Shown here one piece after another: positions 13,171 to 18,727 of a DNA stretch of 18,727 bases. Source of the DNA: an uncultured Solirubrobacteraceae bacterium (GTDB taxonomy: Bacteria; Actinomycetota; Thermoleophilia; Solirubrobacterales; Solirubrobacteraceae); NCBI GenBank assembly GCA_955652345.1, contig CATPBV010000102.1, forward strand, positions 1 through 18,727. The letters run 5' to 3'. The notes below the pieces were generated by a model that was given only the letters and a program-made list of their open reading frames with translations, made no database searches and was not told the origin of the DNA. Numbering within the stretch: position 1 is the stretch's first letter; each line of letters opens with the position of its first letter. Position numbers and translations under genes: made by a program.

Positions 13171-14274
13171 ATGACGACGCCACTGCAAGCGCTGGCTGAG
13201 CTCGGGCAAAGCGTGTGGATCGACTACCTCTCGCGCTCGATGATTCGCGAGGGTGAGCTTGGCGCGCTGATCAGCGAAGGCGTCGTGGGCGTCACGTCCA
13301 ATCCCACGATCTTCCAGGCCGCGATCGCCTCGGGCGACGCCTACGACGAGCAGCTGCGGGAGATTCTGCGTGAGCAGGACGCTCCGAAGGAGATCTTCCT
13401 CGCCGTCGCCAGGGAGGACATCCGAGCGGCATGCGATCTGTTGCGCGAAGTGTTCGAGCGAGGAGACGCGACCCGCGACGGCTGGGTGTCGCTCGAGGTC
13501 GACCCTCACCTCGCCTACGACACGAGCGCAACAGTCGAGGAGGCTCGTCGTCTGCACCGGATGATCGACCGGCCGAACCTGTTCATCAAGATCCCCGGAA
13601 CGGAGCCCGGGCTACAGGCGATCGAGGACACGATCGCCGAGGGGATCCCCGTGAACGTCACGCTGCTGTTCTCGCTCGAGCGCCATCGCGCCGCCGCGGA
13701 GGCGTACATCCGCGGGCTGCGCCGGCTGCGCGCCGCCGGCGGGGATCTGCGCGCCGTGGCGTCGGTGGCTTCGTTCTTCGTGTCGCGGGTCGATACCGAG
13801 GCGGATCGGCGGCTCGACGAGCTCGGCGGCCACGATGAGCTGAAGGGCACCCTGGCGATCGCGAACGCGAAGCTCGCCTATCAGACCTATAAACAGCTCT
13901 TCAGCGGCCCAGAGTGGGAGGAGCTCGAGCGCCTCGGCGCTTCCGCGCAGCGATGCCTGTGGGCATCGACCTCGACCAAGAACCCTGCCTACCGCGACGT
14001 CCTGTACGTGGAGGAGCTGATCGGCCGCGACACCGTCAACACGATGCCGCGCGAGACGATCGCGGCGTTCCAGGAACACGGCCGGGCCGAGCGGACCCTG
14101 GAGCATGATCTCGACGGCGCCCACCGGACGTTTGAGCGCTTCAAGGAGGCGGGGATCGATTACGACGACGTCGTCGAGACGCTCGAGCGCGAGGGCGTCG
14201 AGAAGTTCTCGAAGTCGATCGAGGAGCTGTTCGAGGGCATCGTCGGCAAGCGCGACCAGCTGGTAACGGCGTAG
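13171..14274 (+). CDS. tal: Transaldolase
   Basis: A 367-residue transaldolase of the long (actinobacterial/cyanobacterial, TalB-unlike) subfamily, which moves a dihydroxyacetone unit between sugar phosphates in the non-oxidative pentose phosphate pathway. The Schiff-base lysine is K140 in LFIKIPGT. Other marks are VGVTSNPTIFQ (39-49), VSLEVDP (106-112), NVTLLFSL (about 161-168), ASFFVSRVD (about 200-208) and the late LWASTSTKNP that binds the substrate. ATG 13171 has a strong GGAGG four bases upstream, the clearest ribosome binding site in the window. Transketolase starts two bases after its stop, so they are almost certainly one operon. The 47-base gap upstream is shared with the divergent secreted-protein gene. 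Confidence 0.95.
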   Translation: MTTPLQALAELGQSVWIDYLSRSMIREGELGALISEGVVGVTSNPTIFQAAIASGDAYDEQLREILREQDAPKEIFLAVAREDIRAACDLLREVFERGDATRDGWVSLEVDPHLAYDTSATVEEARRLHRMIDRPNLFIKIPGTEPGLQAIEDTIAEGIPVNVTLLFSLERHRAAAEAYIRGLRRLRAAGGDLRAVASVASFFVSRVDTEADRRLDELGGHDELKGTLAIANAKLAYQTYKQLFSGPEWEELERLGASAQRCLWASTSTKNPAYRDVLYVEELIGRDTVNTMPRETIAAFQEHGRAERTLEHDLDGAHRTFERFKEAGIDYDDVVETLEREGVEKFSKSIEELFEGIVGKRDQLVTA

Positions 14275-14276
14275 CC

Positions 14277-16130
14277 GTGGGCGACGTAGCGTTCCGCCGC
14301 GAGCTCGCCGCTCAGCTTCGCGTCGACTCGGTGAGGTGCAGCGCGGCCGCCCGGTCAGGGCATCCCACATCCTCGATGTCCGCCGCCGATCTGCTGGCCG
14401 TGCTGCTCGATGGGTACCTGGAGCTCGACTACACGGAACCGGATGATCCGCACAGAGACCATCTGATCTTCTCGAAAGGGCACGCGTCACCCCTGTACTA
14501 CGCGGTGCTGAAGGCCGCCGGCGCGATCACCGACGAGGAGCTGCTCACGTTCCGGCGCTTCGGACGCCGGCTCGAAGGTCATCCGACTCCGAAGATCCCG
14601 CCGACGGACGTGGCCACGGGATCGCTGGGGCAAGGGCTTCCGATCGGTGTCGGAGTCGCGCTCGCCGGCAAGCGGCTCGACCGGCTGCCATACCGCGTGT
14701 GGGTCTTGTGCGGCGATTCCGAGATGGCCGAGGGGTCGATCTGGGAGGCATTCCAGCACGCGGCCTGGGAAGGGCTCGACAACCTCACGGCGATCGTGGA
14801 CGTCAACCGGCTCGGGCAGACGCGCGAGACGATGCTCGGCTGGGACATGGACGGTTACGCGGAGCGGGTGCGGGCATTCGGATGGCACGCGATCGTGATC
14901 AACGGGCACGACCTCGGCGAGATCGACTCGGCGTACGCCGAAGCGGTCCGGACCACGGGGAGCCCCACCGTGGTGCTCGCGCGGACGATGAAGGGCAGGG
15001 GCGTCAAGGCGGTCGAGAACCAGCCCGGCAAGCACGGCAAGCCCCTCGACGACCCCGAGGAGGCGATCGCGGAGCTGGGAGGTGAGCGCGATCTGCGCGT
15101 GAGCGTCGCAAAACCCGACGCGACCGGGCAGCCGCACCAGTTCCGCGTCGGCGATGACGGCAAGCTCCCCAGTTGGTCCCTCGGCGAGGAGGTCGCGACG
15201 CGGATGGCGTATGGCGAGACCTTGGCCGCGCTCGGCTCGCTTCGCGGCGACGTCGTCGCGCTCGACGGCGAAGTCTCGAACTCCACTTACTCCGAGCTGT
15301 TCGCCGAGAAGCATCCGGACCGGTACTTCGAGATGTTCATCGCCGAGCAACAGCTGATCGCGGCGGCTGTCGGGCTTCAGGTGCGCCATTGGGTGCCGTT
15401 CGCCTCGACGTTCGCGGCGTTCTTCACGCGTGCCTACGACTTCATCCGGATGGCCGCCATCTCCCGCGCGAAGCTCTGCCTGTGCGGCTCGCACGCCGGG
15501 GTCTCGATCGGCGAAGACGGACCCTCTCAGATGGCGCTCGAGGACCTCGCGGCGATGCGTGCGGTCTACGGCAGCACCGTGCTGCATCCCTCCGATGCAA
15601 ACCAGACGGCGCGCCTGGTCGCGCAGATGGCCGACCGCGAGGGCATCTGCTACCTCCGCACCCTGCGCGGCAAGACCCCCGTTCGCACACCGCCCGAAGA
15701 GGAAGTGCCGATCGGCGGAAGCCGGACCGTGCGCGGCTCCGATGACGACGACGTCACGATCGTCGCGTGCGGTGTGACGGTCGAAGAAGCCGAGAAGGCG
15801 GCGGACGCGCTCGAGGCGCGCGGCGTCCGCGTGCGTGTAATCGACTGCTATTCGATCAAGCCGATCGACGCGGACGCCCTTGCCCGCGCCGCGCGCGAGA
15901 CCGGCGCAATCGTCACGGTCGAGGACCATTGGCCCGAAGGCGGCCTTGGCGACGCGGTGCTCAGCGCGCTGGCCGATCAGGACGCGCAAGCGCGGGTCCG
16001 GAAGCTCGCGGTGAGCGGGATGCCGGGGTCGGGCAAGCCGGCGGAGCTCATGCACGCGGCCGGGATCGATGCCGACGCGATCGAAGAGGCGGTCCGCAGC
16101 GTCGTGGCCGTGGCTCATGCTGCCTCTTAG
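14277..16130 (+). CDS. tkt: Transketolase, short animal/archaeal-like type
   Basis: A 617-residue thiamine-diphosphate enzyme that transfers two-carbon units between sugar phosphates, working with the preceding transaldolase. It is shorter than E. coli-type transketolase (about 660) and its wording follows the ~620-residue animal type: SGHPTSSMSAADLLAVLL (27-44), FSKGHASPLYYAV (65-77), HPTPKIPPTDVATGSLGQGL (102-121), VDVNRLGQT (174-182) and HGKPLDDP (253-260). H29, H69, N177, the catalytic E357 in IAEQQ and H406 in CGSHAGVSIGEDGPSQ are present. The thiamine motif reads GDSE (146-149) rather than the textbook GDGE. The PP, Pyr and C-terminal domains are all complete. GTG 14277 begins two bases after the tal stop, so translation is probably coupled. 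Confidence 0.94.
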   Translation: MGDVAFRRELAAQLRVDSVRCSAAARSGHPTSSMSAADLLAVLLDGYLELDYTEPDDPHRDHLIFSKGHASPLYYAVLKAAGAITDEELLTFRRFGRRLEGHPTPKIPPTDVATGSLGQGLPIGVGVALAGKRLDRLPYRVWVLCGDSEMAEGSIWEAFQHAAWEGLDNLTAIVDVNRLGQTRETMLGWDMDGYAERVRAFGWHAIVINGHDLGEIDSAYAEAVRTTGSPTVVLARTMKGRGVKAVENQPGKHGKPLDDPEEAIAELGGERDLRVSVAKPDATGQPHQFRVGDDGKLPSWSLGEEVATRMAYGETLAALGSLRGDVVALDGEVSNSTYSELFAEKHPDRYFEMFIAEQQLIAAAVGLQVRHWVPFASTFAAFFTRAYDFIRMAAISRAKLCLCGSHAGVSIGEDGPSQMALEDLAAMRAVYGSTVLHPSDANQTARLVAQMADREGICYLRTLRGKTPVRTPPEEEVPIGGSRTVRGSDDDDVTIVACGVTVEEAEKAADALEARGVRVRVIDCYSIKPIDADALARAARETGAIVTVEDHWPEGGLGDAVLSALADQDAQARVRKLAVSGMPGSGKPAELMHAAGIDADAIEEAVRSVVAVAHAAS

Positions 16131-16132
16131 GC

Positions 16133-16423
16133 GTGAGGATCGAAAGGGTAGATCTGTGGGATGCAGACGCTCTCAGCCTGCTGCGCGAGCACGCGCGCGA
16201 CATGGCGGCACGCTATCCCGCCCAGAAGTGGGGCGGCGTCGAAGGAGACAAGGACGCACTCTGGCTCGCCCGGGATTCCGCGGGCGGTGCGGTCGGCTGC
16301 GTTGCGCTTCGCGACCTGGGTGACGGCAACGTTGAGGTCAAGCATGTGTACCGCGAGCGACACATGCTCGGTGTATCTCGGCCGCCGCCCCCGCGCGCCG
16401 AGCCGCACAGGCGTGTGAGGTGA
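16133..16423 (+). pseudogene. Truncated GNAT acetyltransferase fragment
   Basis: The 96-codon frame from GTG 16133 begins like a GNAT N-acetyltransferase: LWDADALSLLREHARDM, then WLARDSAGGAVGCVALRDLGDGNVEVKHVYRE, the strands that lead into the acetyl-CoA motif. The motif itself is only partly recognisable (RERHMLGVSR, expected R-x-x-G-x-G/A-x-S/R) and the frame ends in PPPPRAEPHRRVR. The remaining ~60 residues of a normal GNAT are missing and do not appear in another frame before the next gene. It starts two bases after transketolase, and its TGA overlaps the GTG of the next gene by four bases. I read it as a C-terminally deleted gene; a short functional protein is less likely. Confidence 0.65.
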
Positions 16424-17226
16424 TCGACCTCGACGCCTATCTCAAGCGCATCGGGGTGCGCGGGCGCCCCAGCCTGGCGGAGACCCACCGCGCTCACGTC
16501 ACATCGATCCCGTTCGAGAACCTCGATCCGCATCGCGGCGTCCCCGTGTCCCTGGAACAGGAGGATCTCGAGCGCAAGCTCGTCGGCGAGCGCCGGGGCG
16601 GCTACTGCTTCGAGCAGAACCTGCTGCTGAAGGCCGCGCTCGAGGCGCTTGGGCTCCGAGTGGATCTGCTGCTCGCGCGCGTGAGGGTGGGGGCGCCCGC
16701 GGGCGCGATCCGGCCGCGGAGCCATCTCGTGCTCCGAGTTCACGCGGACGGGGCTATCTGGCACGCGGACGTCGGCTTCGGAACCGACAGCCCGTTCGAG
16801 CCGCTCCCGTTCGGTCCTGGCGGACCGTTCGAGCAATTCGGATGGCGTTACCGCGTCGTGCAGGACGGTCCGGAGCTCGTCCTCCAGAACTACAGGGAGT
16901 CCGGGTGGGCGGATCTCTATGGGTACGCTCCCGAGGCGGTGCCGCGGGTCGACGTGGAGACCAGCAACTGGTTCACGGCGACGCATCCCCGCTCGCCGTT
17001 CGTGACCGGATTGATCGTCGCGCAGGTGCGCCGGGACGGCGCTCGCCTATCCCTGAGCGATCGGGATGGCGTCGCGCTCGCGGAGCGCACGCCCGATCGC
17101 GAGATGGTGACGCCGGTGGCGCGCGAGAGCATCCCGGAGCTGCTCGCGTCGCGCTTCGGGCTCCCGGGGTTCCGGCTGGATCAGGACGGGCGCATCGCTC
17201 AGGGAGCGATGAACGAATACGGCTGA
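16420..17226 (+). CDS. nat: Arylamine N-acetyltransferase
   Basis: A 268-residue cytoplasmic enzyme that transfers acetyl from acetyl-CoA to arylamines and hydrazines through a Cys thioester. The triad is complete: C63 in RGGYCFEQN, H102 in RSHLVLRV, D117 in WHADVGFG. The family start (MIDLDAYLKRIG) and IPFENLD (30-36) are present, and TSNWFTATHPRSPF (about 180-193) belongs to the third domain. Its length is typical. The GTG start at 16420 overlaps the stop of the GNAT fragment in a GTGA pattern, so it is probably translated from the tal-tkt message. Its last 28 bases overlap, tail to tail, the opposite-strand collagen-like gene. The natural substrate is unknown; in other actinobacteria Nat is linked with lipid or aromatic metabolism. 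Confidence 0.93.
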   Translation: MIDLDAYLKRIGVRGRPSLAETHRAHVTSIPFENLDPHRGVPVSLEQEDLERKLVGERRGGYCFEQNLLLKAALEALGLRVDLLLARVRVGAPAGAIRPRSHLVLRVHADGAIWHADVGFGTDSPFEPLPFGPGGPFEQFGWRYRVVQDGPELVLQNYRESGWADLYGYAPEAVPRVDVETSNWFTATHPRSPFVTGLIVAQVRRDGARLSLSDRDGVALAERTPDREMVTPVARESIPELLASRFGLPGFRLDQDGRIAQGAMNEYG

Positions 17227-17780
17227 TCGGCGTTTATGAAGTGGACCAGTCCCCCTCCGACGGGCGCCGTCAGCTTCCCCGTGGCGATCTCCCAGGTGCC
17301 AACCGGGCACACGGTCCCGTCGCCCGCCAGCTCGCTGGGTGGCGCGCTGTTGAAAGTGCTCAGCACGTTCAGCGTCACCGCGATCGTCTCGGTGGACGGA
17401 TCGATCCCGGCCAAGGCGATGCAGTAGCGGCCAATGCTTGGATGCGTGACGACCGGATTGCCTCGGCTGTTGGTGACCGCGCCCGTTGCGCTGACTTCAC
17501 CGAACGCGCGAGCGACGCCGAGAGACCCTTGGGGGCCTTTCGGCCCAACCAGCCCGCGCGGCCCCGCCGGTCCCGGGTCGCCCATCCTGCCTCTTAGGGT
17601 GGTCTTTGCGTCGCCCCGTATCTTGACCAGCGTGACGGCGTGGTTCCTGATCTGCGCAGTCCCGACGCTGCCGGCAGGGAGACGAAACGCGGCGTAGGAG
17701 GCGCCGCCTAGCGCGATGAACAGCGCCAGTGAGGCGACGACATTGGCATACGAGAGGTGATGGCGCAGGCGACGAAACAC
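17199..17780 (-). CDS. Membrane-anchored or secreted protein with a short collagen-like repeat
   Basis: A 193-residue protein (from GTG 17780). An N-terminal signal or anchor (LSYANVVASLALFIALGGASYAA, 9-31) is followed by a stalk (AGSVGTAQIRNHAVTLVKI), eight Gly-X-Y triplets at about 64-87 (for example GDPGPAGPRGLVGPKGPQ), and a C-terminal domain of about 105 residues with two Cys (in RYCIAL and TVCPVG). This build, a LSYAN-VVA anchor and a short collagen stretch, is frequent in Solirubrobacterales surface proteins; the function is unknown. An in-frame ATG at 17813 would add MCWWISRSGSN, but neither start has a clear ribosome binding site. The 3' end overlaps the convergent nat gene by 28 bases. 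Confidence 0.8.
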   Translation of the reverse strand: MFRRLRHHLSYANVVASLALFIALGGASYAAFRLPAGSVGTAQIRNHAVTLVKIRGDAKTTLRGRMGDPGPAGPRGLVGPKGPQGSLGVARAFGEVSATGAVTNSRGNPVVTHPSIGRYCIALAGIDPSTETIAVTLNVLSTFNSAPPSELAGDGTVCPVGTWEIATGKLTAPVGGGLVHFINADQPYSFIAP

Positions 17781-17813
17781 GTTAGAGCCCGAGCGGCTAA
17801 TCCACCAACACAT

Positions 17814-17827
17814 GTTCGTTATCGAAC
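17814..17827. repeat. GTTCG-TTAT-CGAAC inverted repeat
   Basis: A perfect 5-4-5 inverted repeat directly upstream of the possible ATG 17813. It has the arms of an actinobacterial SOS box in the opposite order, so it is not a normal LexA site. It may be an operator for the collagen-like gene. Confidence 0.3.
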
Positions 17828-17930
17828 GGCATGGTCCTTGGCTTGAATCGGAATGCCCGTGCGGTGGCCACCGCGCCCCGATCGGTCCCCTCCGCCTGAG
17901 CCGCTTCGTAGCCGAGGGATCTCATGACCA

Positions 17931-18448
17931 CCGGCGCGCTGGGGTAGCTCGACCGTGCAGGTGGTCGGCGGCAACGGCGGCGCCGCTCCGGCGTTCGTCG
18001 CGATCGTCAATCGGGCTTTGACCAGCCTCGGGTTCAAGACCCACGTCGTCTTGGTGGGCCAGGGGGTCATGTACTCCAGGTACTGCGGGGTACCCGCACG
18101 CGAGGTCGACGGGTGTCCAACGGTCGGCTGGATCCGGGACTTCGCCGATCCGCTGTCGGTGCTGCTAACCCGTTCTACGGGCCGGCGATCATCCCGACCA
18201 GCAACTCCAACTGGGGTCAGGTAAACGACCCCCAGATCAATGCCGCGATGCGCAGGGCGGCGCTGATCGTCGATCCGGCGTCGCGTGCGCGCGCGCGGGC
18301 TAGGGTCGACCGGTTGCTGGTCTCGAAGGCCGTCGCCGTGCCGGAAGAGTTCGACAACCAGCCGAACATCGAGCCCAGGGACGTGCGCGGCATCAACGAC
18401 CTGTGGAACACAGGGTCCTGGGACTACGCGCTCACCTCATTGAAGTAG
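17931..18448 (+). pseudogene. C-terminal remnant of an ABC-transporter family 5 solute-binding protein
   Basis: Two adjoining frames together give the C-terminal ~170 residues of a peptide/nickel-type (SBP_bac_5) binding protein. Frame one (from about 17931) reads VQVVGGNGGAAP ... SLGFKTHVVLV ... YCGVPAREVDGCPTVGWIRDFADP. At about 18165-18167 one base is missing, and the sequence continues in the other frame as NPFYGPAIIPTSNSNWGQVNDPQINAAMRRA ... NQPNIEPRDVRG ... WDYALTSLK, then TAG. The last motifs are those of the family end. The first ~350-400 residues and the signal peptide are absent, and a stop lies at 17925. It is therefore both 5'-truncated and frameshifted. A single sequencing error could explain the frameshift but not the missing front. 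Confidence 0.8.
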
Positions 18449-18651
18449 CGATACGTCGTGGCTACCTTCGCCGAGTAGCTCTGGCACGAGCGTCGCGACG
18501 AAGGCCGCGACGCGTCCAGCGAGACGGCAAGCGAGCGGCGATAAGATTGGCCGGCAGGCGACAGGTCGACCGAGCACTGTGCGATCGGAGTGCCATCTGG
18601 CATGCGGGCGGGGACGGCATGGTCTCGGATTAGCCAGTCGTTTCAGGAGAA
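18449..18651. other. Gene-free stretch before tRNA-Ile
   Basis: No convincing gene or strong promoter is seen. A 13-base near copy of the tRNA front, GATTAGC-CAGTCG, lies at 18628-18640. Confidence 0.5.
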
Positions 18652-18725
<74 letters not shown>

Positions 18726-18727
18726 CT

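Noticed and set aside
14487..16118. Long open frame (543 codons) on the minus strand opposite transketolase
   Set aside because: It is a GC-rich shadow of the transketolase gene; the plus-strand frame has complete family motifs and this one has none.
16120..17598. Direct repeat CTGCCTCTTAGG at 16120-16131 and 17587-17598
   Set aside because: A 12-base repeat is expected several times by chance in a window of this size, and both copies touch or lie in coding sequence.
17797..17925. Small minus-strand frame of 42 codons (starts MRSLGYEAAQAEG)
   Set aside because: Its composition is plausible for a protein, but it has no clear ribosome binding site and no family I recognise, so it was not called.

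Overview
The window is GC-rich, densely coded DNA in which GTG starts are as common as ATG. The gene content points to an actinobacterium of the Thermoleophilia/Solirubrobacterales type. The main pointers are a short collagen-like secreted protein with the anchor style LSYANVVASLALFIALGG, a DUF151 'bifunctional nuclease' divergent from a sigma-70 factor, a ~620-residue animal/archaeal-style transketolase directly after transaldolase, and a family 5 solute-binding protein remnant. The lineage is an inference from family resemblance, not from a database search. No phage, insertion sequence, CRISPR array or toxin module was seen.

Layout. (1) 1-3227, minus strand: a likely operon of four envelope genes, read DUF4126 membrane protein, alkaline-phosphatase-superfamily phosphodiesterase, GtrA, and a secreted/membrane protein that runs off the left edge. 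(2) 3272-5668, plus: a LysN-type PLP aminotransferase and D-Ala-D-Ala ligase, with a hairpin between them and a terminator after. (3) 5779-7546: DUF151 nuclease (minus) divergent from a sigma-70 factor (plus); an 18-bp perfect palindrome and an extended -10 lie in front of the sigma gene. (4) 7554-9022: a run of stem-loops, then UDP-GlcNAc 2-epimerase. (5) 9024-10866: an SPFH protein of the plant-HIR kind (minus) divergent from a two-TM coiled-coil protein (plus). (6) 10943-13123, minus: an ArsR-AHSA1 fusion regulator whose promoter spacer is itself a perfect inverted repeat, and upstream of it a secreted protein with a His/Arg-rich tail. (7) 13171-16130, plus: transaldolase-transketolase pair (non-oxidative pentose phosphate pathway). 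(8) 16133-18725: a decayed stretch with a truncated GNAT gene, an intact arylamine N-acetyltransferase, a collagen-like protein on the opposite strand, a truncated and frameshifted solute-binding-protein pseudogene, and tRNA-Ile(GAT) at the right edge.

How it fits together. Most of the window is housekeeping: cell-wall precursor synthesis (Ddl, WecB), central carbon (Tal/Tkt) and envelope modification (GtrA, phosphodiesterase). The best leads for something new are regulatory: the self-contained ArsR-AHSA1 switch with an apparently leaderless mRNA; the sigma factor with altered -10 and -35 reading residues behind its own palindrome; and the HIR-like SPFH protein with its divergent membrane partner. 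I did not find a clear new multi-gene defence or biosynthetic system.
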